Positions 53,066 through 63,200 of a stretch of 64,000 nt of DNA are shown here, in pieces. The first letter of the stretch is position 1, and each line of letters opens with the position of its first letter. The notes below the pieces were generated by a model, which saw nothing but the letters and a program-made list of their open reading frames with translations, did no database searches and was not told the DNA's origin. Source of the stretch: Prolixibacteraceae bacterium (GTDB taxonomy: Bacteria > Bacteroidota > Bacteroidia > Bacteroidales > Prolixibacteraceae). The position numbers were made by a program, and so were the translations under genes. The stretch is from positions 1 through 64,000 of the forward strand of contig JAFLKN010000039.1 of assembly GCA_019163175.1 (NCBI GenBank), in the 5' to 3' direction.

Positions 53066-54148
53066 ATGTCAATAAATACTGTATACAAGTTGCTAAATAG
53101 GAGACCGATCATCCATCTGGTGTTCTGGCTGCTGTTTGTTTTTTCCGGATCGTTCATTTTTAGTTACCAGCAAAGTTTTCCCTACGTATTTTACCTGATG
53201 AATTTTTTGGTACATCTTCCGGTCTTTTTGCTTTTTACTTATGGGGTAATCTATTTTCTGGTGCCTGTATTTCTGTTCAGGCGGGCTTACTGGCAGTTTT
53301 TTCTGTCTCTTGCTATTACTGCCGGTATAGCTGCATTAGTGCGAATCTTGATTGGTCGGTATGTCTACTATTCTTTATTTATACCCAAGGTTTTACATCC
53401 TAAAATCTGGTTTAATGTTGATATTTTCTTTTTAAACCTGATTTGGATTTTGGGACCTGTCATTTTGTTTGCCATGTTTAAATATTACAAAAACTACATG
53501 AACACGCAGACTTTGGCAAACGAAGCTGAGAGGAAACAATTAGCAACTGAATTGCAGGTGCTTAAAGCTCAGTTGAACCCTCATTTTCTTTTTAATACAT
53601 TCAATAATCTGTATGTACTGGCTCTCCAGAAAAGCGATAAAACGCCCGTAGTTATTTCGAAAATATCAGATCTTTTCCATTACATACTGTACGAATGCAA
53701 TACCAATGAAGTGCCTGTTTCAAAGGAAATTAAGTTAATCGAGGATTACATTCAACTCGAAGAATTGCGTTATTCAGATCGGTTGACAATCACTTTTAAA
53801 AAGGAAATTGATAATCCGGAATGTTTGATTCCGCCAATGTTGCTCTATACGTTTATTGAGAATTGCTTTAAACATGGCTGTAGTCCCGATCCAGGTTCTC
53901 CGTGGATTAATCTTGTAATTAAAGTTCGGCAGAATAGTTTCGAATTTGAGGCTACGAATAGCATTCCGAAATCAAACTGTCAGGACACTAAAGTTGATGG
54001 AGGAGTTGGACTATCCAACATTAAAAGGCGACTTGAATTAATCTATCCTGAAAATCATGAATTGGTTATCAGAAAAGAGAACTGTAAGTTTTTTGTTCGT
54101 TTGGTTATTCAGAAGAATTGCTCTAAAAATCAAAATTTAAATGGGTAA
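53066..54148 (+). CDS. LytS/YehU-type membrane sensor histidine kinase 4
   Basis: 360 residues. Four membrane helices lie at about 15-145 (LVFWLLFVFSGSFIF and VPVFLFRRAYWQFF among them). The catalytic part is complete: LNPHFLFNTFNNLYVLA (phospho-acceptor His), IENCFKHGCSPD (N-box) and GGVGLSNIKRRLELIYP (G-box). It starts 3 bases after the degenerate paralogue's stop and overlaps the following lipoprotein gene by 8 bases, so translation is coupled to that gene. Like kinase 1 it is a likely donor to the LytTR regulator. Confidence 0.92.
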   Translation: MSINTVYKLLNRRPIIHLVFWLLFVFSGSFIFSYQQSFPYVFYLMNFLVHLPVFLLFTYGVIYFLVPVFLFRRAYWQFFLSLAITAGIAALVRILIGRYVYYSLFIPKVLHPKIWFNVDIFFLNLIWILGPVILFAMFKYYKNYMNTQTLANEAERKQLATELQVLKAQLNPHFLFNTFNNLYVLALQKSDKTPVVISKISDLFHYILYECNTNEVPVSKEIKLIEDYIQLEELRYSDRLTITFKKEIDNPECLIPPMLLYTFIENCFKHGCSPDPGSPWINLVIKVRQNSFEFEATNSIPKSNCQDTKVDGGVGLSNIKRRLELIYPENHELVIRKENCKFFVRLVIQKNCSKNQNLNG

Positions 54149-55877
54149 GTCATTCTTTTATATAGGTTTATTTTTCCTTTTGGTGGGCTGTTTAAACGAA
54201 AAGCAGCAAGCCGAAAAAATCCTGCGGCATTATATCAGCCAAAAAGAAGGTCTGATTAGAAATTACTCAATGGAAAGTGCCACCGCGTTGTGGAATGCCA
54301 CCGTATCAGGAGACGAAAACGATTATCAGAAACTGGTTGATATTGAGTTGGCTTTCAATAAATCGAATCAAAATGTATCAAATCTTTTTGCTCCCGATAG
54401 GTTCTATTCCATAAGTCAAAATGTGTTCACCAACGAACAGGATTTTCAGCTTTTGAAAAAGCTAAAATATTCGGGTTTAATTACCGATACCATACTCAGC
54501 AGGCAGTTGAATGTACTTTACCAGGCTTTTATGGGGCCCCAGATTGAAACTGAAAGGTATCAGAAGCTGATGAGCGCTGAAGTCAAACTGTGGCAGGCAT
54601 TTTCAGTATTGAAAGTTTCGGTTGAGGGGAAAAAATACGGTGGTGCCCAAATTGATTCTATCCGGAAAAATACAACCGATGTTTCTGTGTTGAAGACCAT
54701 TTTTGATGCTTATCAGGAGCAAGGTCGTTTATTGGCGCCCGACATTATTCGGATGGTGAAAGAACGAAACGAATTTGCTGCAAACTTTGGTTACAGCGAC
54801 TTTTATCAACTTTCACTCGAAGGTAAGGATCAGACTCCCGAGCAGATAAAACTTTTGCTCGATGATATTGAGCTGAATACCCGGACACAGTTTTTTGAGG
54901 CAAAGGCGGTAATTGATAAGTTGTTGGCAAAACGTTTTCAGGTACCCGTGGAAATGCTAAAACCGTGGCATTACCATGAAGAGCGCAATTCGTATCTGCC
55001 TGAAAAATTTACAGCAAAAATGGACTCGCTCTTTGTGAATATCGATCCTGTAAAGCAGGCAGAAAAGTTTTTTACAGGCATTGGGCTGCCTATTGATGAT
55101 GTGGTCAAAAATAGTGATTTGGAATCCCGCCGAAGCAAATCAGCTGTCACCGCCATGATTAATGTCGATTTTAAAAATGATATTCGTTTAATTTCATCAA
55201 TTCAGAATACGCACGAGGGTATGATCCGGATGATGCATTTGGGAGGACATGCCTCACATTACAAAACAATTTCTGATGATGTACCTTATCTGCTAAAGAC
55301 GCCAAATTATGCACTTGGTGAAGGAGTTGCAAGGTATTTTGAAAGTCTTGCTTCGAATTCAGAATGGTTAAAAGATGCCATAGATATTGATACCACTGCG
55401 CAAAAAGAACTTGTTTTGGTTTGCCAGCATTTGCATCAGGTAGATAGGCTTTTTCGCTGTCGTAAATTGCTTGCAATGGCCGATTTTGAGCGCGAAGTTT
55501 ATCAATATCCAGATCAGAATCTTGACAAATTATGGCAAAAATTAAATCTTAAATACTTGGGAATTGATTATACTGATGAAAAGAATGCCTGCTATTGGGC
55601 AACGAATAAATACGCTACAAGTCTTTCGTGCACAACGCATAATTTGGTTTTAGCCGATGTTTTTGCTGCACAGCTGCAACATACTATCGAAAAACGAGTC
55701 TTAACAAGAACAGGTTCCGGCTATACCAATAATGCGGAAATTGGTAAATTCCTGACTGAAAACTTATATCGATACGGCAACGAATTGCCATGGGAAAAAC
55801 TAATTGAAAAGCTTACAGGTGAGCCATTAAAAACATCCTATTTTGTTGGCTATTTGGTTGGAGATGAAAGGAAATAA
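54141..55877 (+). CDS. M2 (ACE-like) peptidase-fold lipoprotein lacking the catalytic Glu
   Basis: 578 residues. The lipobox LVGC places lipid on C17 (CLNEKQQAEKILRHYI), so it is anchored in an envelope membrane. The chain is almost wholly helical and fits the M2 peptidyl-dipeptidase fold. The zinc motif should read HEMGH but is HLGGH (H366-L367-G-G-H370); the third ligand is E394 in GEGVARYFESL. The spacing H366 to E394 is 28 residues, identical to H383-E411 in human ACE, which supports the assignment. The three zinc ligands are kept but the general base is Leu, so peptidase activity should be lost. The start overlaps kinase 4, and the LytTR gene follows 109 bases later. Confidence 0.8.
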   Translation: MGKSFFYIGLFFLLVGCLNEKQQAEKILRHYISQKEGLIRNYSMESATALWNATVSGDENDYQKLVDIELAFNKSNQNVSNLFAPDRFYSISQNVFTNEQDFQLLKKLKYSGLITDTILSRQLNVLYQAFMGPQIETERYQKLMSAEVKLWQAFSVLKVSVEGKKYGGAQIDSIRKNTTDVSVLKTIFDAYQEQGRLLAPDIIRMVKERNEFAANFGYSDFYQLSLEGKDQTPEQIKLLLDDIELNTRTQFFEAKAVIDKLLAKRFQVPVEMLKPWHYHEERNSYLPEKFTAKMDSLFVNIDPVKQAEKFFTGIGLPIDDVVKNSDLESRRSKSAVTAMINVDFKNDIRLISSIQNTHEGMIRMMHLGGHASHYKTISDDVPYLLKTPNYALGEGVARYFESLASNSEWLKDAIDIDTTAQKELVLVCQHLHQVDRLFRCRKLLAMADFEREVYQYPDQNLDKLWQKLNLKYLGIDYTDEKNACYWATNKYATSLSCTTHNLVLADVFAAQLQHTIEKRVLTRTGSGYTNNAEIGKFLTENLYRYGNELPWEKLIEKLTGEPLKTSYFVGYLVGDERK

Positions 55878-55986
55878 ATATGGAAATGCAGATTTAATCA
55901 GTATCAGAGTAATGCAAATTATCCTGATTGTACAAATAGAAATTGAAACAGAACAGAAAACAGAAACGCAGTAAAAATTAATCTCT

Positions 55987-56721
55987 ATGAAAACAAAATG
56001 TTTAATTGTTGATGATGAGCCTTTAGCCAGAGACCTTATTCGTGGACATGTTGAAAAACTTGAAAACTTTGAAATCGTTGCAGAATGCAGTGACGCGATG
56101 AAAGCACTGCATGTGTTGCGCGAAAAACAAATCGATTTGATGTTTATGGATATTCAGATGCCTCAGATTACAGGTATTGAGTTCCTTAAAACCTTAAAAC
56201 ATCAGCCTAAAGTAATCATTACCACAGCCTATCGGGAATATGCCTTAGAGGGTTTTGAACTCGATGTTGTTGACTACTTACTAAAACCCATCACTTTTGA
56301 GCGTTTTTTAAAGTCGGTAAATAAATATTACCAGATGAGTCAGGATGATGCACAGGTTGTGACCAACCTAAGTCCGGATAAGTTACTCGAAGAATCGTTT
56401 ATCTATATCAAAGAAAATAAGAAAGTAGTAAAGGTTTATCTCACTGAGATAAAGTATATTGAAGGCTTAAGTGAGTATGTTCAGATTTTTACCGATAAGC
56501 GTAAAATTATCACAAAAACGAGTATGGCTCAAATGGAAGAGAAATTATCACCCGAAAATTTCCTGCGGATTCATAAATCTTACATTGTATCAATTGGTAA
56601 AATCGAAGCTTTTACAGCCAATACCATCGAAATACAAGGGAAAGAATTGCCAATTGGGCGGAGTTTTAAAAATGCGGTTCTGAATGCATTGAACTTTACG
56701 GGCACCGTTGCAGGGGTATGA
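55987..56721 (+). CDS. LytTR-family response regulator
   Basis: 244 residues. The receiver domain has the acidic pair in IVDDEPLARDL, the phosphorylation site D55 in DLMFMDIQMPQ, and K in DYLLKPI. The LytTR DNA-binding domain covers about 138-240 (FIYIKENKKVVKVYLTEI, FLRIHKSYIVSIGKIEAF, LPIGRSFKNAVLNAL). Length and both domains are normal. It is the only response regulator near the four LytS-type proteins and is presumably their shared target. It may autoregulate or drive envelope or carbohydrate genes; I see no obvious LytTR direct-repeat site in the window. Confidence 0.95.
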   Translation: MKTKCLIVDDEPLARDLIRGHVEKLENFEIVAECSDAMKALHVLREKQIDLMFMDIQMPQITGIEFLKTLKHQPKVIITTAYREYALEGFELDVVDYLLKPITFERFLKSVNKYYQMSQDDAQVVTNLSPDKLLEESFIYIKENKKVVKVYLTEIKYIEGLSEYVQIFTDKRKIITKTSMAQMEEKLSPENFLRIHKSYIVSIGKIEAFTANTIEIQGKELPIGRSFKNAVLNALNFTGTVAGV

Positions 56722-56730
56722 TAGAAAGAG

Positions 56731-56781
56731 GGCAATCAGTTTTTAATCAGATAATCTTCACAATATTCAAAACTGATTGCC
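56731..56781. terminator. Bidirectional terminator between convergent genes
   Basis: Perfect 13-base inverted repeat ggcaatcagtttt / aaaactgattgcc with a 25-base loop. T-runs lie on either side in both directions. It serves the LytTR gene (plus) and the histidine kinase gene (minus), whose last codons overlap the right arm. Confidence 0.8.
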
Positions 56782-57783
56782 TTGAATATCAGTTTTTTTT
56801 TCAGATTCCTTCTTAAAAGGCTTCTTTGAAACGATGTGACTTTTGTCTATATTGAAAAAGAATCTGCTTCCTTCGTTAAGCGTTGAAGTATATTGTAAAT
56901 CACCACCAAGCAGATTGGTTAAACCTTTGCTTATGGCCAATCCAAGGCCAAATCCTTTGCTCCCAATGACTTGATTTGTACCTTTAAAAAATGGTTTAAA
57001 GAAAAGTTCACGGTCAGCCTCGTCAATTCCGCAGCCTGAGTCTTCAACAAAAAATTCAATTCCGGTATCGGTTCTTAAATAGCCAAAATTTATATATCCT
57101 TCCTGAGTGAAGAAAAAGGCATTGTTCAGCAGTTTTTGAAAAATATGGGTGAGTTTTACAGGATCGGAGTATAGTTCGATGTCAGTATCTTCTTTTCCTT
57201 TAACAACTTGAAAGAATACCCTGTTGCGCATGGCTTTAATATCTGAATTCTTGTATTCCAAATAAATATGGTCGAGTAGAGTATTCAGGTTAAATTTTTT
57301 CTTTGATATTTCGTATTGTTTTTCCTGAATTTTCGAGATATCCATGATGTCGTTAATCAGTTTTAACAAATCATTGCTGTTCTTGGTCAGGTGTTTCGCA
57401 AAAATCTGTTTGTCATCTTCTTTAAATGTGTCATCAAGCAGAAGTTCGCAAAACCCTAAAATACCGTTCAGCGGAGTTCTTATTTCATGCGACATATTGG
57501 AGAGAAATGCTGATTTTAAATGGTCTGATTCTTCAGCTTTCTTTTTCGAATTTATCAAGTCAGTCTCAATGCGGATTTTTTTTCTGATTTCTTTATTGAT
57601 TACAGTATAGAGAAATATCGAAGTAACAGTAACAAAAAACCAACCTTTGTAAGTCTGTATAACAGTTATAGCATTGCTCGATCCTGCAATGGATAGTATA
57701 AGCTGATCGGAAAAAAGTATCCAAATAAATCCAATCAGGAAGTAAATAAGGGTAATTCTTATTGCTATTATGTTCTTCATCAA
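56767..57783 (-). CDS. Membrane sensor histidine kinase (HisKA/HATPase)
   Basis: 338 residues. Two transmembrane helices (about 9-30 and 44-63) enclose a very short periplasmic loop. The cytoplasmic part has the HisKA dimerisation helix with the phospho-acceptor H99 in SNMSHEIRTPLNG, then the ATP-binding domain with the N-box region LTHIFQKLLNNAFFF, the D-box DSGCGI and GSKGFGLGLAI. There is no receiver domain. It is a different class from the LytS-type kinases on the other side of the terminator. No response regulator is adjacent on its strand, so it is an orphan kinase. Start at the tandem Met (57783) is accepted. Confidence 0.92.
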   Translation of the reverse strand: MMKNIIAIRITLIYFLIGFIWILFSDQLILSIAGSSNAITVIQTYKGWFFVTVTSIFLYTVINKEIRKKIRIETDLINSKKKAEESDHLKSAFLSNMSHEIRTPLNGILGFCELLLDDTFKEDDKQIFAKHLTKNSNDLLKLINDIMDISKIQEKQYEISKKKFNLNTLLDHIYLEYKNSDIKAMRNRVFFQVVKGKEDTDIELYSDPVKLTHIFQKLLNNAFFFTQEGYINFGYLRTDTGIEFFVEDSGCGIDEADRELFFKPFFKGTNQVIGSKGFGLGLAISKGLTNLLGGDLQYTSTLNEGSRFFFNIDKSHIVSKKPFKKESEKKTDIQGNQF

Positions 57784-57933
57784 CTATTTTTCGCTTGAAA
57801 CAATTTTAATACGTGAATGTTCGTATAAAGATATATTAATTCATTGATTAATAGACGTGACTAAAATATTTTTTACAATATTGTTTTATAGAAAATATCT
57901 TTATGAAAATGAGACTGTTTTTACTTTACAGGT

Positions 57934-58761
57934 ATGAATAATTTAATCATTACAAGTCAGGGCATTTTGCAAAAAACTGATGATTTTACACTTGAATCGA
58001 AGGATAGTCAGGTTATTTACGAGGTGCTTCGCATTATCGACGGAATCCCGCTTTTTGTAGAAAGTCACTTTGAACGCCTGATCAATTCATTTCATATTAA
58101 AGGTATGCAAATGGATATGGATTTCAGCGAATTTAAACGTGCAATCCATGAATTGGTTAAACTCAATCGAACGGCGGTTGGGAATGTAAAGTTTGAATTT
58201 GCTGCAAGTGCAAATGAAAGTCGATGGGCTTTTCAATTCATTCCGCATAGCTACCCAAGCCATCATGAATATCAGAATGGCGTTTCTGCAGATTTGCTTT
58301 TTGCCGAACGCGCAAACCCGAATGCTAAAGTGATTCAGAATACAGTTCGCGAGATGACAAACCGTATGATTGAAGAGTTAAAACTTTATGAAGTATTGTT
58401 GGTCGATCGGGATGGATATATTACTGAAGGTAGCCGCTCCAATGTATTTTTCATAAAAGACGAAATGTTCTACACGGCACCGGAATCAAAGGTTTTAGTC
58501 GGAATTACACGTCAGAAAGTAATTGAATGTTTGAGGCAGTTGAATTTTGAGCTTGTTGAAAAGTCGTTGTCTGCCGCAGAAATCAGTCAGTTTGATGCAG
58601 CTTTTTTGACTGGAACTTCTCCTAAAGTTCTGCCCGTCAGATTAATTGGGAAACTGGGGTTTAATACGCAAGTTTCGGTATTGCAAAAGTTGATGAAAAG
58701 TTATGACGATAAGATTTATACATACATTGAAAAGGCAAAGGCTGAAGATCAATTCTGCTGA
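57934..58761 (+). CDS. Class IV PLP aminotransferase/aminodeoxychorismate lyase-like protein
   Basis: 275 residues, cytoplasmic. The fold-type IV features are an N-terminal strand pair (QVIYEVLRIIDGIPLFVESH), the Schiff-base lysine K132 in NPNAKVIQNTVREM, and the PLP phosphate/carboxylate region ITEGSRSNVFFI with E165. The family includes branched-chain and D-amino acid aminotransferases and PabC. Substrate loops cannot be assigned by eye; the AERANPNAK context resembles the D-amino acid transaminase/PabC group. It is a single gene. Its last 13 bases overlap the convergent lipoprotein gene at 58749. Confidence 0.87.
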   Translation: MNNLIITSQGILQKTDDFTLESKDSQVIYEVLRIIDGIPLFVESHFERLINSFHIKGMQMDMDFSEFKRAIHELVKLNRTAVGNVKFEFAASANESRWAFQFIPHSYPSHHEYQNGVSADLLFAERANPNAKVIQNTVREMTNRMIEELKLYEVLLVDRDGYITEGSRSNVFFIKDEMFYTAPESKVLVGITRQKVIECLRQLNFELVEKSLSAAEISQFDAAFLTGTSPKVLPVRLIGKLGFNTQVSVLQKLMKSYDDKIYTYIEKAKAEDQFC

Positions 58762-59261
58762 TTTTCTTCAATTTGTATTTTAGTCATGCCAGCTTTTAAT
58801 TTGATTATTCTTCGTTTGTTGTCTGTGCGAACTTCGAGTTTTTCTTCCTCAGAATAAGGAGTTTTGAAATAAACATTGTATGCGGCAGGGTAGGGAACCA
58901 GCAATTTTTGTTTGGCTTGCGGCGGTAATACAATTCCCATAATATCGCAATAGCCAGTTTCTTTCCACACAATGTCGGTAACCATGTTTACGATTAGCGA
59001 ATCCGGCGATTCATTTTTGAGCGTGATTCTTTTGAATTCGCGTTCGCTTTCTACAGGTGCAAATTCAGTATTTAAAACAGCGGCCAGAATAAGGAACGAC
59101 ATGTTCAAACATCCTTCACCAATGTTTTTACCTACCCGTTTCGACCGCATATCGTGCTGGCGATCAATGCTGGTCGAATCGGTCAGATAACGGGTGTTGG
59201 TGCAGCCCCCACAACAAATGAGGACTGCCAGCACCAGCGATATAAATTTCAGGCGATTCAT
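58749..59261 (-). CDS. Small hypothetical lipoprotein
   Basis: 170 residues. The lipobox CGGC puts lipid on C20 (CTNTRYLTDSTSIDRQ). The mature part is mostly beta, with stretches such as VNMVTDIVWKETGY, LLVPYPAAYNVYFKT and RRIIKLKAGMTKIQI. No domain recognised. The gene shares its last base with the first base of the NIPSNAP gene region upstream on the same strand (stop of NIPSNAP and start of this gene meet at 59261), so the two are translationally coupled. Convergent overlap of 13 bases with the aminotransferase gene at its 3' end. Confidence 0.75.
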   Translation of the reverse strand: MNRLKFISLVLAVLICCGGCTNTRYLTDSTSIDRQHDMRSKRVGKNIGEGCLNMSFLILAAVLNTEFAPVESEREFKRITLKNESPDSLIVNMVTDIVWKETGYCDIMGIVLPPQAKQKLLVPYPAAYNVYFKTPYSEEEKLEVRTDNKRRIIKLKAGMTKIQIEENQQN

Positions 59262-60037
59262 TAAATCTGCGAATAGTCGGTTGGGGTCAGGAATTTCCGG
59301 CGTACTTTGCTTACTGTATCAGCATAAATTGCTTTGCCCGACATGCTTTTCCATTCCGGGCTGTCACCAAATTTTTTCCAGTTGGCATCCCGTTCATTCA
59401 TGTCGGTAAACCAAAGCATATACATTAATGCGGGCATAAATTTTCCGGCTAATATTTTGCTGAAGAACACAGGGTGAAGTTCAACCTTATCAAACAATGG
59501 CAATTCCTCGTCGTTAAACATGGCAATTTTTCTTCGTGCAGCATCTTCGTTGTAGCTTTCGTAGGTGCGAAGCTCAAACAAACCTCTGCTTTTATCCGGA
59601 ATTCGGAGTTTTGGTAATCCATCAAAAGCTTCCATTAAAAAAGTTTCGTACCGTTCGAAAACCAGTTTGGTGGCGGGTATTTCGAAATAGCTTTTGGCGG
59701 CAGCCAGGTAATCGGCATTGCTTGTCAATTCCTTCTGAAGTTTAAAATATACTTCGGACGATGGATAGACAAACAGCGTGTACACCTTTGGCGGATCTTC
59801 TTTGTCGAGTTCTTCAAAAGCACCGAGTTTAATCCCAAACTTGCTGAATAATGGCATTAAAGCTCCGGTCAGATAAGATTTTAATGTGCCTTTTGCCCCG
59901 CCTCCGGTGAGCTGATAAACTCTGAATTCATAAAATTCTTTTTCAGATGCCGGCATCTGAACTGAAGCCATTGAACTGCCGGTAGCAGCAACCGCTGCGA
60001 GTGTTGCGGTGCTTTTCAAAAAGTTACGTCGTTCCAT
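59261..60037 (-). CDS. NIPSNAP-family protein with Tat signal
   Basis: 258 residues. The N-terminus MERRNFLKSTATLAAVAA is a twin-arginine signal, so the protein is exported folded. Two NIPSNAP ferredoxin-like domains follow: the first with FYEFRVYQLTGGGAKG, the second with GLFELRTYESYNEDAA. Both begin with the family's ELRTY/FRVY strand. NIPSNAP proteins form dimeric alpha-beta barrels of poorly known function; bacterial exported members are often found next to sugar-metabolism genes. The gene is first of a two-gene unit with the lipoprotein. Confidence 0.88.
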   Translation of the reverse strand: MERRNFLKSTATLAAVAATGSSMASVQMPASEKEFYEFRVYQLTGGGAKGTLKSYLTGALMPLFSKFGIKLGAFEELDKEDPPKVYTLFVYPSSEVYFKLQKELTSNADYLAAAKSYFEIPATKLVFERYETFLMEAFDGLPKLRIPDKSRGLFELRTYESYNEDAARRKIAMFNDEELPLFDKVELHPVFFSKILAGKFMPALMYMLWFTDMNERDANWKKFGDSPEWKSMSGKAIYADTVSKVRRKFLTPTDYSQI

Positions 60038-60124
60038 GTTGGTTGAAATTAGTTTCTATAAAAATAGACATTTTCAGGAGAGTAAATTAAAGTAATCGGC
60101 TAACTTTTTAATTTTCGATTACAA

Positions 60125-60161
60125 AAAAAACTCCGAAGTAAATTGTACTCCGGAGTTTTTT
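60125..60161 (-). terminator. Terminator after nifJ
   Basis: Stem aactccgaagta / tactccggagtt with one mismatch and a short loop. On the minus strand it is followed by a T-run (the A-run at 60123-60130); a T-run on the plus strand makes it symmetrical. Confidence 0.85.
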
Positions 60162-60222
60162 GATGTCTGGTTATAACCAAATTTTGGGATTGGCTTAACC
60201 TTATTGGGATTGGTTTTTTCCT

Positions 60223-63200
60223 TTATTCGGCAGCTGCATAATCAATGGCAGCCATCCGCTTGTAGCCGTTGTATCTCCATTTTGCATTTTCTTCGGCAGC
60301 TTTGAAAAGTTCATCGGCTACTTCAGGGAATGCTTTTTTGAGTGAACTGTAACGTGCTTCGCCAGTAAGGAAGGATTGGAATTTCGACCAGTCCGGAGCA
60401 TTTGAGTCCAGAACGAATGGATTCTTTCCTTCTTCTTCGAGCAGCGGATTGTGGCGGTATAAGCTCCAGTATCCACATTCAACGGCAATTTTTTCTTCGT
60501 TCTGCGTGCGACCCATCGATTGTTTCAATCCGTGGCTGATACATGGCGAATAAGCAATTATGAGTGATGGTCCTGGATAAGCTTCAGCTTCGCGGATCAC
60601 TTTCAGGTATTGAGCCTGATTAGCGCCCATCGCAACCTGTGCTACATACACATATCCATAAGACATAGCCATTACACCAAGGTCTTTTTTGCGGATACGT
60701 TTGCCTGAAGCAGCAAATTTAGCCACAGCACCAACCGGAGTTGATTTCGATGCCTGTCCGCCGGTGTTTGAATACACTTCGGTATCCATAACCAGTACAT
60801 TTACATCAGCACCTGAAGCTAAAACATGATCCAAACCGCCATAACCGATATCGTATGCCCAACCGTCTCCACCGAAGATCCATTGCGACTTTTTAACCAG
60901 GTATTGTTTCAGACCCATGATGTCTTTTGCATAAGTGGCTGTGCTTCCAGTCAATACTTCGCGAACTTTTGCCGAAACTTCTTCTGTAGTTTCACCATTC
61001 AGTTTATTTTCAATCCATGCGGTGAATGCTTCTTTTTCAGCTTCGGTTGCACCATCGGCAATTGCAGCTTTCATGATCATTTCAATACGGTCGCGTTGTG
61101 CAGCAACACCTTCCGACATACCAAATCCGTATTCAGCATTGTCTTCGAACAGTGAGTTACCCCATGCAATACCTTTCTCGCTTTCTTTGTGTTTGCAATA
61201 TGGAGTTGAAGGAGCCGATCCACCGTAGATAGAAGAACAACCTGTAGCATTGGATACCATCATGCGTTCGCCAAACAACTGCGAAATCAGTTTGATGTAT
61301 GGAGTTTCTCCACAACCAGCGCAAGCTCCTGAGAACTCGAACAATGGCTGAGCAAACTGTGAGTTTTTAACTGATTTATTTTTTTCAACAATTTTTTCCT
61401 TGTAAGTAACCTTTGAATCCATGTGCAACCAACGAGAAATTTCAGCTTCCTGAGTTCCAAGTGGTTTCATTTCCAAAGCTTTGGTTTTCGATGGACAAAC
61501 ATCGGCACAGTTACCGCAACCTGTACAGTCGAGTACACTTACCTGAATGCGGAAATTCAAATTCGGGAATTGTTTGTTTGGCACAGCCTGAAGTGATTTT
61601 GTTCCATCAGGTAATTTAGCCATTTCGTCAGCGTTAATCAGGAATGGACGGATTGCAGCGTGAGGACAAACGTACGCACATTGGTTACACTGAATACAGT
61701 TTTCAGCCTGCCATTCAGGAACATTTACAGCAATACCGCGTTTTTCGTAAGCTGCAGTTCCCGATTGGAATGTTCCATCTTCAGCACCAAGGAATGTACT
61801 TACAGGAAGGTCGTCGCCTTTCTGTGCGTTAATCACATCAACAATGTTTTTGATGTATTCAGGGCGTTCGTCATCTTCTGTTCCAAAACCAGCTTTCAGG
61901 TTTTTCCATTCAGCAGGAACCTCAACTTTTAAAACATTGTTTGCACCTGCATCAACAGCTGCATAGTTCATGTTGATCACTTTTTCACCCATTTTGCCAT
62001 ACGATTTCACGATGGCTTTTTTCATTTCATACACGGCAGTTTCGAATGGAATTACTTCAGCAATTTTAAAGAATGCCGACTGCATAATGGTATTGGTGCG
62101 GTTACCTAATCCAATATCTTCACCGAGCTGTGTGCCGTTGATGATGTAGAATTTGATTTCGTTTTCGGCCATGTATTTCTTCATGCTATCCGGAAGTCTT
62201 TTAACCGTTTCCTGCTCATCCCAGATCGAGTTTAGCAAAAATGAACCGCCTTTTTTCAAGCCTTTCAGAACGTCATACAAATTAAGGTATGCCGGTACGT
62301 GACAGGCCACAAAATCGGGAGAATTAACCAAATATGTTGAACGAATTGGAACATCGCCAAAACGGAGATGTGAAGAAGTAAATCCGCCTGATTTTTTTGA
62401 ATCGTAGGCAAAATAAGCCTGGCAATATTTATCGGTTGCTTCACCGATAATCTTGATCGAATTTTTATTGGCGCCAACGGTACCATCCGAACCTAATCCA
62501 TAGAATTTTGCTTCGTAAGTTCCTGCCGGAGCAACGTTTACTTCAGCTTTTAACGGGAGTGATTTGAATGTTACATCGTCAACAATTCCGATAGTAAACT
62601 GATTCTTTGGTTCGTTCATTTCCAAATTTTCATAAACTCCAAGAATCTGTGCTGGAGTTGTGTCTTTTGAACCCAATCCGAATCGTCCGCCAACAATAAG
62701 TGGAGCATTTTCTTTTCCGTAGAACAACTCACATACATCGAGATACAAAGGTTCTCCGTTTGCTCCGGGTTCTTTGCTGCGATCTAAAACAGAAATGCGT
62801 TTTACCGATTTTGGCAATACATTCATGAAATATTTAGCTGAGAACGGGCGATATAAATGAACCACGAGTAAACCAACTTTTTTGCCCTGAGCGGTTAAAT
62901 AATCAACAGTTTCGCGGATGGTTTCGGTAACCGATCCCATAGCAATGATAATGTTCTCAGCATCTTCGGCACCATAATAGGTGAAGGGATGATATTCGCG
63001 TCCGGTAATTTTTTTGATTTCCTGCATGTAACCTTCAACCACATCAGGAACTGCATCAAAAAAGCGGTTTGCTGCTTCTTTGGCCTGAAAGAAAATATCA
63101 GGATTCTGAGCTGTTCCGCGGGTAACCGGGTGCTCAGGATTAATGGCACGATCGCGGAACTCCTGAATTAGGTTCATGTCAACCAGTGGAAGCATATCTT

